Assembly (NCBI GenBank): GCA_015832175.1
Contig: WJXW01000004.1
Span: forward strand, 186,001 to 250,000
Reading direction: 5' to 3'
Source of the DNA: Paraphaeosphaeria minitans
Taxonomy: Eukaryota > Ascomycota > Dothideomycetes > Pleosporales > Didymosphaeriaceae
Length of the DNA stretch: 64,000 bases
In this document: positions 1 through 10,494 of the stretch, piece after piece
Layout of the letters: every line of letters begins with the position of its first letter
How positions within the stretch are numbered: the first letter of the stretch is position 1
Position numbers and translations under genes: made by a program
Notes under the pieces: model-generated
Databases searched by the model: none
Told to the model about the DNA's origin: nothing
Seen by the model: the letters and a program-made list of their open reading frames with translations, nothing else

Positions 1-491
1 TGCGTCCAGAACTGGCGGCAGCCGGACACGGTTCGCCATTCGCACGGCACGTTGTGCTTTTCGATATAGGATCGGACGGTGTGGACGTTCTTGAGCTCAA
101 AGTAGGCGACGTCGGCGCTGCGGTCCCAGAGTAAGGGTTGGCAGTGGCCACCGTTCTAGGTCGGGTGTTAGTAAAGGCCTCGGATGTACGCATGTTCATC
201 TGGTAGGACGTTGGCGCAACGTAGACTGGAGTATCGGCGTACCCTGCCGGTAGCGCCCCAGCATGCTTCCCGCGCCTCTAGCATGACAATCTTCTTGCCA
301 TTTGCCCGCTCGTCTTCAGCAAGAAACCTTGCCGCAGACGTGCCTGTTATTCCACTCCCGACAATGACTATATCAGCCTCGGCGGGGAGGTCTTCCGTGG
401 TGCGATGGCCGATGAGAAATTCATTTGGCTCGCTGTGCCAGAAAGAATTGGTGGATGTAGGCGTCGGAAGTGTTGCGCGCGCGTGTCTCAT
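1..491 (-). CDS. FAD-dependent oxidoreductase (DAO-type), 5' part
   Basis: This is the N-terminal part of a fungal FAD-dependent amine/amino-acid oxidase-type oxidoreductase; the 3' part lies beyond the left edge. Translation from the ATG at 491 shows the family lead-in FWHSEPNEFLIGHRTT, then a Rossmann dinucleotide-binding motif (ADIVIVGSGITGTSAARFLAE) and CWGATGR. Frame and family continuity require an intron at 156-242 (87 nt; GTACGC donor, ACTAAC branch-like site, CTAG acceptor). It joins GATGR to NGGHCQPLLWD, giving the family motif GRNGGH. Exon 2 continues to the edge through YIEKHNVPCEWRTVSGCRQFW. Nothing is broken in the visible part. Family membership is clear; the substrate is unknown. 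Confidence 0.85.
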
Positions 492-3295
492 GGTGAACAG
501 CTGCAGTGGGGTGGTGGATTGTGCCCCTCGTAGAGCACTGGATGGGACTCTTTATGTGCCCGGCTCCGTGGAAAAACAAGAGACTTCTGTATGACGTCGC
601 GTCCGCTCTTCTAAGCATGCAGATGTAAATGGTGTACGTGTATCATGTAATTGTGGTGGCAGCATTCTGCGATAGAGTACTGTGATCGGCACCTCGGAGT
701 AAAGATGGAGATACGACACCCGCTAGCCTTCCCCAGCGCTTCCATTCCGACCCCGGCGTTGCCATTTCAAGACGGGCGCCATCTAGACACCATTTGCGCA
801 GAACATACCGTGCAATCCGTCCGCAGCTCGCAAAGATGGAAGTATTGATGTAGGCGCGATGACTCTTTGAGCGATGATGGAGAATGACGCGCGCTCAACG
901 TACGGTAGGAAAGCGGAGTTGACAATCCACGAAATCCGCGTCGGCATTAGAAGGGATGGCATTTCTAAAAGCACGAGCATGAAGATGCATACCATGTGGG
1001 GTGGATGGCATAAGATTCGTGTCGTGGCGCCCAGTGAGCATGACGTGACAGTGTAGGTACATGTGCCTGGGCTTCTAGAGTTTGGACTCGGCGGGAAGAC
1101 AGCCCATCGCCCTAGAACATTTGATTATCTGCGCTTACAACTTGTCCCGCCATCATCGATCCCATCTGCCAGTGCTAATACGGTACAGGATCACACAAGT
1201 CTAAGGGAGTCATGCATAGGTCGTGTATCATGCAGTCTGTTCTGTACCACTTCTTGTTGCCCCCCACGCGAGCCATTAGCTCTGCTCACCACGGCATTTC
1301 TCTACCTGAAAACAATAAAAACCTCGCTGATGTTTGTGCTTGCCTTGCTTATCCTTGTTTAAGCTGTGGACGACCTCGAGAATGCCAGCCGTACTCTTGT
1401 AAACCTCAACACTTGCCCTGTCCCTACCAAGCCGCCTCTGTACATGGTTAGCATCCACGCAAGCGACCCGATGTTTCCCTTTCAGCTCCTGCGTTCAACA
1501 CACAGTAATCATGTTAAGAGTATATGTAGAACCATTGTAAGCAGTCGCTGCTTCTATTATTCTGCTGCTAGTGACCATCTGCACGGAAGCCATTCTACTG
1601 GTGATGTTTACACTGACGGTCCTAGAGGCACTGCAATCCAGGTGATATAGTACAGACGGTAGTAACAACAATAACGGTAGAAGCGGTCAAAGATAGTTAG
1701 TTAACAGGTTTAAGGTCAATACCTTAGGCTACGCCTGTAACAAGATTGCCATCAAGGTATTGCTTATTGCTTCCAGCCGATTCTCACCAGGTGTTTCAGC
1801 TAAAATCTAGATAGATTTACAAACTACAGTAGGTACAGCTCTTAGTTTCAGTTCTACGGTAGCTTTGTAATGCCTTTGGTGGACTCTATCACAACAGTAT
1901 AACTAAGGCTTGATGTAAGTAGAAGTACTTGGGCTTATTATGTTTCGTACGCGCTGTTTCTGCCTGTCACGCTGGTCTGTACAATAGCTAATGGGATCCG
2001 TTGATTGCCGAAACCTGAGTGAGTTCTGACGTGCCAATGAACGATACATCGGGAACACAGGGAACTTAACTGGGGTATCCACGCCACGTGCCAAGCTTTT
2101 ACCTAGGTACGTGTCGCGAGGCCATGACGGCAAGGCGCTACGCTTGTTTGTTCCCATGACTCGCTCATCCATCTTCTTCCGACGCACGCAGTCCACCTCT
2201 ACCTATGCTACTGGGGCGTGGTTTGGGATGTCGAAGTTGCGTTCCAGGAATGCCTCTGCAATTTCTATGTGACCCCCCTCTCGGCCATATCTTCACTCGT
2301 CGACTGCGTACCTATTCCATTCTCGTATCTGACCAAAGTTGGCATATCATTTGGATCGATCTTTTGTTTGACCACTCATGCTATTGGTGAAGTCTTAGTG
2401 TACGCGAATAGGAGAGAATGGTCTAGTTCGGGTTAGTCTATCACGGCCAGAATGTAAAGACCCGACGTCTTTCTAGTAATGACCACGCTTTTCGCTACCT
2501 CTGAGTGCACTTCCGCAATCGACACTCGTGAAATTTCCATTTGTGGATCAGATACCAAGATGATTAGAGGTTACCGGCAGCTCAAACAGTGTCGTTGCCA
2601 TATGTTCAGATGCGGTAACGTCCGCTCTATGCGTGATGGTCCCACTAGCGTACCATTCGTAGCATGCTAGGAACTTCACATTCAATGGTAGTTCCATGTC
2701 GATGATGATTGCACTCAAATTGCAACAGATACCTTCAACGGGAATAAAAACTTCGCAGCCTAGGTATGGCAATAGTGCAGGTGTGGTAGCGGGTCAATCC
2801 ACCTCGAAGACACGCCGTCGAAAGTATCTCATAGTGGGGTGCCTGACTTCGGCATTCAAGTAACGCCACATCGGAGACTATCTCAGGACCGGTGCAGTTC
2901 TATCGCCCAGAACATGCATAGCGCCCGCGGGGAGGCCCTGCTAGTAAGTAACATCCGCAAACTCTAATGGAAAGTCCACAATCCGGCCTTCGAATCACTG
3001 TTCCCGGAGAAGCCTCTCATAGGCGAGAGAATCAGATTGAAAGCTCAGGGTCACACTAACATGCAGTCTCCATAATTTGACGTGCACTGATATGCTCCGT
3101 TATAAGGGACGTCGATCGCCTAAATCCCCCCTTGCGTGCATCGCCGGTTACAGTTCGCTTCTACCACGCTAACCCATTCGTTTGCACATCACCGCGGAGG
3201 ACATCGTCTGATGGTCCAGAGATTTGGTCCTTAATTAGGGCAGGCTCCCGCTGCCCTGCGCACAAGTGGGAATCCTTCGATTCGAGACGTCCGTC
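492..3295. other. Intergenic stretch, no supported gene
   Basis: About 2.8 kb between the FAD oxidoreductase (leftward) and the CFEM receptor (rightward), so both promoters should lie here. Open frames are short, lack recognisable motifs and change frame often. I see no tRNA, no long repeat and no transposon ends. Confidence 0.55.
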
Positions 3296-4790
3296 ATGGT
3301 GTCCTTGCTGCCAACGTTGGTTTCTATCTACCTGTTGGGGTTTGTTTGGGTTGCGGTGGCCCAATCCACACTTCCTGAGTGTGCAGTACGATCAGTGCGA
3401 TCCACAATGCGACTGTGTTGCTCACTTTGTTAGCAACCATGCCTTCTGATGGCGTTCGGCGCGAACACATGCACACCGACTGACCTGGACTGCATCTGCA
3501 CAAATGAAGGTTTCCAGAACGATGTTACACTCTGTGTTGCTTCTAGCTGCACGATCCCGGATCAATTAGGTACGCCACACAGCGACACAACGATGATGTT
3601 GTATTAACCGATGTCAGCGATCAAGAACAGCAGTTTAACCACCTGCGGAGCTCCGGTTCGAAACCGTGGCCCCAAATACATCGTCTTGTCAAACACTATG
3701 TTCTCGATTTCCACCGGCTTCGTCGTCGGGCGAATTGCATTCAAGATCCTAGTCTCGAGGGTCGATATCGGCATGGATGACTGGACCGTGCTGGCCACCA
3801 TGATGATATCTATACCCAGCGCGATTGTAACAGTCTACGGAACTGTGGCGAATGGCTTGGGCCAGCACATTTGGACCCTCACCCCATACGAGATCACGTC
3901 CATGCTGAAGTATTTTTTCGTCATGGCCGTGCTGTACTTCACGCAGACTGCGCTGTTGAAGCTTTGCTTGGTGTTCTTCTACATTCGCGTTTTCCCTTCT
4001 CAAGGCGTGCAGCGCTTGCTATGGGCCACGGTTATCTTCGTGATCGCGTGGGGTTTGACCTTCGTCCTCGCCGGAATCTTCCAGTGCACGCCCGTACATT
4101 ACTTCTGGAATAAATGGGACGGGCTTCATGAAGGTCACTGCGTAGACATCAACGCTATCACCGTCACCCATGCTGCTATCAGCATTGCCTTGGACGTCTG
4201 GATCCTCGCGATACCCATGTGGCAATTGCGACAATTGAGGATGCACTGGAAGAAGAAAATGGGGGTCGGACTGATGTTCTGCGTCGGTACCTTCGTCACC
4301 ATAGTTAGTATCCTGCGGTTGCGCGCCTTGATGGACTTTGTGGTGTCCTCGGACGCGAGTTGGGATTTCTACAATGTGTCAGTTTGGAGCACGATCGAGA
4401 TATGTACAGGCATCATGTGGTAAGCCAATGTCAGAAACATCGCATAACAGATCCATGCTAACGTACCTTAGCTCATGCCTCCCGACTGTACGCCAGCTTC
4501 TCGCTAAGCTGTTCCCCATCATCCAGGGTTCCTCCGCCCGCAGTCGCCACAAGTACTACAACTACGACAGGAGCGAGGAGCTCCAGAAGATTGGTCGGAG
4601 CAATACTTCGCGCGATGTCCGAATCGCGACAATGGCTTCTTCGGGTGATACTGGATCAGCAGAATTCAAAGACGATCGAGGAATCGTGGTGGAAACATCG
4701 TACACGATCAAACGCACCCAAGGCGATTTGGATGAAGTTAGTCTGGTGTCGCACGACGACAAGAAAGGCAAGGGAAGCCGCGCCGTGTAA
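3296..4790 (+). CDS. CFEM-domain, Pth11-like 7TM receptor
   Basis: Predicted plasma-membrane receptor-like protein of 448 aa. Exons are 3296-3385, 3434-3569, 3618-4419 and 4472-4790; the introns are 48, 48 and 52 nt with GT/AG ends, and frame is kept across each. Exon 1 encodes a signal peptide ending in VAVAQ. Residues ~25-75 form a CFEM domain with its eight cysteines (PECA..PC, then NTC, DCIC, LCV and SSC). The rest carries about seven hydrophobic helices of the fungal rhodopsin-like/SAT4 family (GMDDWTVLAT, FWNKWDG, IEICTGIMCSCLP), followed by a charged cytoplasmic tail. Pth11 in Magnaporthe has this CFEM-7TM layout and acts in surface sensing; a similar role here is inference. It converges with the nitronate monooxygenase, 133 bp between stops. 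Confidence 0.9.
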
Positions 4791-4923
4791 CTTGATATCA
4801 TCGAGCAGTACCACCATAATGATACCCACGTAATGACAGGGTTTTAAAAATAGACTGAGCGATGTTCACGACCGAGGATGACCTTATGTAATATGTTCCT
4901 GTTGAGCAGTCGAGGCACCCTCA

Positions 4924-5922
4924 TCATAACTTCGCTTCGGCTACCATAAGTCCATGGGTCTTGCGGAGCGTGTCCATCGCCTCCCTTTCTAATCTCTTCG
5001 CCAGATCCTCGCACGTGGGGATGTCGTGAATCAGACCAGCACACATTCCCAGACTCCAGACTCCAGCATCCACATCGCCAGTTTCATACACACTTACTCC
5101 TCTCTTGCCGCTCATCAGATGTGCTACATCTTGGAACTCGACGTCCTGCTTGGTATTCTCGATCTGGCGTACTTCCAACGAGACTTTGTTCTTGTGCAAC
5201 CGACTCGTGTTCCTGAACTTCCTAAGGCAAAGCACTGTGTCGTGCTCTGTGGCCTTGACGATGGTTTCCTTGACGTTCTGATGGATAGGCGATTCGACTG
5301 TACACATCCATCGAGTGCCCATGTTGATACCTGCCGCTCCAAGGGCCAACGCTGCAGCAACCTGTCTCCCGTTGGCAAATCCTCCGCTTGCAAGATACGG
5401 AATCTTCAAATGCTCCGCGCAAAGGCTGAGCAGCGTTAATGAAGTTGTGTCGTATTCTCCGCCATGTCCGGCGCATTCGATGCCGTCGATGGAAATGGCG
5501 TCCACGCCCAGCTTCTCCGCGCGCAGAGCGTGCTTCAGAGCCACGCACTTGTGGATGACAACGACACCATTCTCTTTCAAGAATCCCAGGACCGGCGACG
5601 GGTCCCCAGCCGTTTCGATCACGCGGATGCCCTCTTCAACCGCAACTCGCGCATACGCCATGTAGTCCGGTTTCACGATTGCTGGCAGTAGTGTGATGTT
5701 TACGCCAAATTGAACGGCTGAGGATTTGAGCATTGATTTACAGCTGCGGATTTCTTGGCGTAGTGCTTCCGGAGATGGTTGGGTGAGAGCGGTGAGGAAC
5801 CCTAGACAGCCCGAGTTCGCGACGGCAGAGATGAGTTCGGCTTTGCCAACCCACATCATGCCGCCTTGAACAAGAGGTATCCGGATACCCAGGGTCTCTG
5901 TGAGCCAGGTTTTGATGGGCAT
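4924..5922 (-). CDS. Nitronate monooxygenase (2-nitropropane dioxygenase family)
   Basis: FMN-dependent TIM-barrel enzyme of 332 aa that would oxidise alkyl nitronates such as propionate 3-nitronate. The N-terminus shows GIRIPLVQGGMMWVG. The middle shows DAISIDGIECAGHGGE, whose His matches the active-site region of the family. FMN-phosphate contacts are visible in ASGGFANGRQVAAALALGA followed by GINMGTRW. I chose the ATG at 5922 because homology begins at MPIKTWL. The frame stays open upstream to an ATG at 6054, adding 44 residues that might form a weak targeting extension but look like untranslated leader. No intron is needed. Family assignment is firm; the physiological substrate is not known. 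Confidence 0.9.
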   Translation of the reverse strand: MPIKTWLTETLGIRIPLVQGGMMWVGKAELISAVANSGCLGFLTALTQPSPEALRQEIRSCKSMLKSSAVQFGVNITLLPAIVKPDYMAYARVAVEEGIRVIETAGDPSPVLGFLKENGVVVIHKCVALKHALRAEKLGVDAISIDGIECAGHGGEYDTTSLTLLSLCAEHLKIPYLASGGFANGRQVAAALALGAAGINMGTRWMCTVESPIHQNVKETIVKATEHDTVLCLRKFRNTSRLHKNKVSLEVRQIENTKQDVEFQDVAHLMSGKRGVSVYETGDVDAGVWSLGMCAGLIHDIPTCEDLAKRLEREAMDTLRKTHGLMVAEAKL

Positions 5923-6054
5923 TTTGAAGGTTCGTGAGGGGAGCAGATAATGTAAGGACGCGCAGGTATCGATGTTGTCAATGTTGAACGTAGATGCAAA
6001 CCTGCAGATATTTCGCTTGATCGAGGTAGAATTGAAGTAAACCGACGGACACAA

Positions 6055-7221
6055 AAGCTACGTGAGATGTCCAGGTGATAATCTCGTCTGAACAAGCTAG
6101 AGCGAGTCAGCGGGCGGAGACACGAAACAGCGTCTACTTGCCGAGGTACTCGGTAAGCACGTGATGAGGTCTTCCAAGCACCTGCCTTCTATCACGAACA
6201 AGAACGTGTTTGACCAGTGCTTCCAGTGGAAAACCACGTCTCTCTCCTCTACAAAGTCTTTCTTGCGTAAGCTCAGATGGCTTTTAGTCCACATTGATGG
6301 CCGGACCGACGTCCCACAGATGCACTTCTTCTGGAGCCTTTTCGGATCTCCGTCAACCTGTCAAACTCGCATTTGTTCGAACATCGTCGTACTTGAAGTC
6401 ATCGCTCACTCCAGGAACATCCTGAACAAAGCTCATTCCGCTTTCCCTCCACTGATCGAAGTCGACCCTCCAGTCCCACGCTTCGTCAAATAAGCCAACA
6501 TCCACGATGGATGTTCCCATGACGCTGAAGGAGCGCATCAGGACTGGTGATCCGTGATGCGAGTCGAACCTACATTTCCACCAGTGTTGGTAACTGACTC
6601 GTTATGCTGTTGTAGAAGAGCTTCGCCACTGTGAACTTGAACCTCTGCAGATTATCAGTTTACGGCCGTTCGCTAGGGTTCTTCGAAGGGGGTGTACAAC
6701 ACACCTTGTCCGGCAAGTACCTAAGCCTTCACAGTGGAGGTCGAGCCATATTTTTATGACGACAGTTGGTGCAATGACAAACTGCGCGGTCGATGTCGGG
6801 CCCAGTCGTTGTGAATATGGCTATCACACATGCACGAGCCAGTCTGCGCTCGACCAGAAAATACTGACATACCTAATCAGAGGCACAGATGTTGATCTTC
6901 GTGGATTAAGATATTTGTAGGGTGTGCACGGGTCTCGTATCAACCCGATGGTGAAGCTGGCAGCGCATTCAGATTACTGAATAAGCATACCCTGGAGGGT
7001 TCTGCAGCAACCACTGAAACGTGTTAATGGGAACCACATTATTTGGTTTACAGTGGGTGCGAATGAATTCAGACATCTTTACCACAAAGGTCGCCCCGAC
7101 GCCTCTGGTTTACTTTCTACACCTGCTGAGGCCGATGAGGCATACGGTTCACACTCGCCAAACTCCCGTGCGATCCCTTTCCCTAGACAAGTAAATACTT
7201 TCGCACCTGGTCTGGTCCAAA
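6055..7221. other. Intergenic stretch with a weak minus-strand ORF
   Basis: No confident gene. A minus-strand frame at 6353-6538 (61 codons) has amino-acid-like composition (FDEAWDWRVDFDQWRESG) and another short frame lies at 6097-6294. They do not join cleanly with a normal intron and match no family I know. They could be a decayed gene or chance. The upstream region of the nitronate monooxygenase lies at the left end. Confidence 0.4.
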
Positions 7222-8103
7222 TTACCTCAAAACCTTGTTGCGTGTTGTGCCAAATCGAGACAAAAACATCCCCAGGTCGGGACCCGCCGCGGGCTCTAAC
7301 ATCCCGTCTTGTATATAAGCTGGTGCAACAAGCTGCCAATTTGATGCTACCTGGAGAACAAGCATGGGCAGGTTGACTCCCCGAAAATAGACGATACGGT
7401 CTTCTTGCTGCAGAGCTTGTGATGCGATTCCCAGGTGGCCTCTCTCTGTTTTAAACGGAACTTTGCGGTCCAGGAGCGTGCGCATGATATTGTGGAAATG
7501 CGACATGTCTTCCTTCACATGGTCACTAGTTGCTTTCAGGCCGTCTCTTTTAGCGCAATCAGATGTCCAGTAGCATATGTTTTCAGTCGTGTATCGTAAC
7601 TTGGTGCCTTTCCTCGAAGACTCTCTGAAACTCTTGAGGCCTTTGATCCTCTACTTTGCGAGTACGCGGGCGGAAAGGTTGAATGAAGTCTCCTCCCGTG
7701 CCCAAAGTTTTTCGATCAAGCCGGAGAATAATTCCGTCAAGCCTTTTTGGTCCAGATCTTTTTCTAATCTCCTGAACCATGCTTCTAAGGCTACTGTTTC
7801 GGCTCTTGGATAGTCAAAGCAGCGGCCTGGTAAACGACCTGGGAACCGAACATTCGAGTGCTCTTGAACCTTATCAGCTTCTAATCCTCACAACGTTAAA
7901 CAGTTTCCATCTGCTGATATCTGAAACTCTGGCTTGGTTACGACTGTTGCACCGTAGTCGTCCCACGATGCTATCTCGGTTATGGGTAGATTGCACGACC
8001 AATCGGGCACCCACGACGGAAGTTCGCCGATGAGAGTTTCACCAGTGCTGAAAGAAAGAATGTGCTGTCGCTTGCATTCGCGCGAAAAAGCAACCTCTTG
8101 CAC
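7222..8103 (-). pseudogene. Heterokaryon-incompatibility (HET) domain protein, 5'-truncated and stop-interrupted
   Basis: One minus-strand frame runs from 8103 to 7222 and reads as the C-terminal half of a fungal HET-domain protein. It has LPSWVPDWS (the family's PSWVPDW box), a helical middle section, and the C-terminal pattern RKVPFKTERGHLGIASQALQQ...VAPAYIQDGMLEPAAG. Two in-frame stops interrupt it: TGA at 7890-7888 and TAG at 7584-7582. Each fits a single C-to-T change (CGA to TGA, CAG to TAG), and coding-like sequence resumes in the same frame after each. The N-terminal HET motif (YxALSYxWG type) is absent upstream before the next gene. It is a relic of a self/non-self recognition gene. 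Confidence 0.75.
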
Positions 8104-8408
8104 TGGCCATCTTCTAGCTCACCTCCACAAATGAGTAATCTGAAAAGTGGGTGATTGTTTCTCCTACCTTCTATAGTGAGAATCAATGGTTCATGAGCCA
8201 CATAGGTTTGCGATAATTCAAATTTGATGGAGAGTCATGATTACAGATTATAAATGGTCCACTGAGCAATGCCAGACCGCGTTTAGAACAGTCTTTTCGC
8301 GCCATATATGATAGCCAGCAACGGTTTTGCCGATATTAGGTATAAACATGGTAATTGCTCGCAAGGATTGATGCTCCATGGACTGTCAAGGCGCGATGGT
8401 TTGCGACT

Positions 8409-9056
8409 CTACATGACCAGTCCAGCGAAAAGACCTGCAGCTGCTCCAACGAAGCCAACGTTGAATACTGCATATTTAGCAGCAGCACCAGTATTCTCTG
8501 CAGGTGCAACGGCACTGCTGCTCGACCCCGAAGCTCCGGTATGTGTAGAGGTCGCCATTGTAGCATCTGGAGAGCCGCCCGTCGTTGCATCAACACTCGT
8601 GCTCCTCTCCGGACTTGCATTCGATGTTGGTGTAGCAGCCGCACTTGCACCCAGTTTGTCCGCTCCGGCCGTTACAATTACGGGCAGATGCGTGATGTTA
8701 CTGTACGTCTCGGTGCTGCTCCCAGGAAAGTTGGCTTCACTTCCACTCGCGCTCTCTTTGCAAACGGCTGTAGCCATGCCAATACTGCAATCCGCGGTGG
8801 CCGTGAAGTCTTCGTCGCCGGGCTCCGACATATCCATTACGTAGGTCGATGGTCCGTAGGTAAGCAACTGTTGGGGAAAAAGGCCGCAATCGGTGGAGGG
8901 TGCGCATGCGAGTGCGAACACGGTTTCTGAAGGCTTCGCAGAAATGACCGAGGCATAGATGGTTGTGTCGTCGTAGCCAATGAATGGAAGTGTGACCGTC
9001 TTCGTCTGAGCAAGCGCGACGCTCAGCAAAGTCGAGATGGTCAACAGGGAAGCCAT
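8409..9056 (-). CDS. GPI-anchored cell-wall protein
   Basis: Secreted wall or membrane protein of 215 aa from the ATG at 9056; an in-frame ATG at 9071 adds five residues and cannot be excluded. It begins with a signal peptide (MASLLTISTLLSVALA). An N-terminal domain of ~120 aa has the spacing seen in fungal GPI-anchored glycoproteins (TVTLPFIGYDDTTIYASVI, then GPSTYVMDM), with four cysteines probably forming two disulphides. A Ser/Thr/Ala-rich stalk follows, and a hydrophobic tail (FVGAAAGLFAGLVM) after small residues suits GPI attachment. No catalytic motif is visible. It is divergent from the LPMO gene, 581 bp between start codons, so the two may share control elements; that is inference. 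Confidence 0.8.
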   Translation of the reverse strand: MASLLTISTLLSVALAQTKTVTLPFIGYDDTTIYASVISAKPSETVFALACAPSTDCGLFPQQLLTYGPSTYVMDMSEPGDEDFTATADCSIGMATAVCKESASGSEANFPGSSTETYSNITHLPVIVTAGADKLGASAAATPTSNASPERSTSVDATTGGSPDATMATSTHTGASGSSSSAVAPAENTGAAAKYAVFNVGFVGAAAGLFAGLVM

Positions 9057-9637
9057 TACGTATGAGTACATCCAATGGGGAAAAGAACGACTCCAGATGT
9101 GGGTGTAATGAATGTGGGTTTTGTGTAAAAGAGCGACGATGATGACTGAGGCAAAAAAGGACGGCGATCACTTGTAACAATCTGCAGGAGAGGGCCTGCA
9201 TTTATTGCGATATATCTGGCCGTAGCGCGCAAATTGAGATCCCTTTGTACCAGAACGACCAGAAAAATCTCCGATTGGCTGCTGCATTAGCCTTTTTGTT
9301 AGACGGCGCAAGTGCTGTCACGCTTGGACCTTCATTTCTCGCACGCCGATCAATAACCTCGTTACTCGCAATTTGCAGCCTTGAAAGTGACTTTCCAGCA
9401 GCATACAGCTGCTTTTAACCTGCCCGGCAAAGTACCTTGAGAAGCCGACGCAAAGGCCCCAACAACTTTGCTAGCAACGCCACCCCGTCGAATCTGGTCT
9501 GTATTCATCTACAACAGATTGAGTGCGTCGGCGATCGTTCGTATAGCTTGCAAGGGCGAATGAGCCGAAGGCTACTTGACAGGCAACATGGTCTACAAAG
9601 GTGGCATCTCCCTTCGACAAGTCCTCTTCCGTCAAAC

Positions 9638-10393
9638 ATGAAAAAATTCCTACGGACTCTAGCTCTCGGCGCTGCCCTAGCCACTACTTGCTATGCGCAC
9701 TGGACTTACGATCGGATCATCGTCAACGGTGAAGTGATCGGAGAACCTTGGCAATATGTCCGCCGGCACTCCAATGGCAACAACTTTCTCTCGGATGTTA
9801 CATCCAACGACATGAGATGCAACATAAACGGCGATATCTCTGGTGCGAACACTTCAACCTACCCTGTACATGCTGGCGACCAACTCGGCTTCACCATCAA
9901 GGATACATTTGGACACCCCGGACCCCAGCAGGTCTACATCTCAAAGGCACCTGCAGACGTGAAAGATTACGACGGCTCGGGAGATTGGGCAAAGATATAT
10001 ACGCTCTCCAACTGCGAGACCAAGGGATGCGGAACCGGCGATGGCACCGTGAAGTGGGCGACATATAGAGCGCAAACGTTCAACTTCAAATTGCCAGCCG
10101 AAATCCCAGCTGGAGAGTATCTGCTACGTGCGGAAGGGCTAGCTATCCACGCGGCGCAGAAAGTCGAAGGCGCTCAGCTCTACGTTGCCTGTGCGCAGAT
10201 CAGAGTGACGGGCAACGGCACCGGATTACCTGGACCAACAATCAAGGTTCCAGGGGACTACACGGCGAACTCGACTGGGATTCTGATCCCGAAGATTTGG
10301 AGTCAGATCACGAACTATACGAGTCCTGGACCGAGGCTTTGGCCGGCAGGCACGGAAGAGGTGCATATGCTTGATGGGAAGGTCAAAGAGTAG
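9638..10393 (+). CDS. AA9 lytic polysaccharide monooxygenase (formerly GH61)
   Basis: Secreted copper enzyme of 251 aa that oxidatively cleaves cellulose or related glucans. The signal peptide is residues 1-20 (ending TTCYA) and leaves His21 as the mature N-terminus, one half of the histidine brace. The second brace His is H93 in FGHPGPQQVYISKAP; H171, Q180 and the axial Tyr182 fit the LRAEGLAIHAAQ and GAQLYVACAQI motifs. Cys61 with Cys185 and Cys126 with Cys131 are likely disulphides. No carbohydrate-binding module or linker follows the catalytic domain. The frame is open upstream to 9437, but the signal peptide fixes the start at 9638. No intron. It converges with the NmrA gene, 101 bp between stops. 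Confidence 0.9.
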   Translation: MKKFLRTLALGAALATTCYAHWTYDRIIVNGEVIGEPWQYVRRHSNGNNFLSDVTSNDMRCNINGDISGANTSTYPVHAGDQLGFTIKDTFGHPGPQQVYISKAPADVKDYDGSGDWAKIYTLSNCETKGCGTGDGTVKWATYRAQTFNFKLPAEIPAGEYLLRAEGLAIHAAQKVEGAQLYVACAQIRVTGNGTGLPGPTIKVPGDYTANSTGILIPKIWSQITNYTSPGPRLWPAGTEEVHMLDGKVKE

Positions 10394-10494
10394 AGTAGGG
10401 CTACAGCAGGGCCAAGAGCCCCGGTATGGCAGCGAAAAAAAAAATCGGTGGTCCGGTTGGTTTCGTAACCTCGTCTTGCTGCGAGACAACTCTG

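Noticed and set aside
1063..1650. Possible gene from overlapping plus-strand frames
   Set aside because: Frames overlap without motifs, splice consistency or a coherent product.
6555..6600. tRNA-like T-arm string (GGTTCGACTC on the minus strand)
   Set aside because: The T stem does not pair and no D or anticodon arm can be folded around it.
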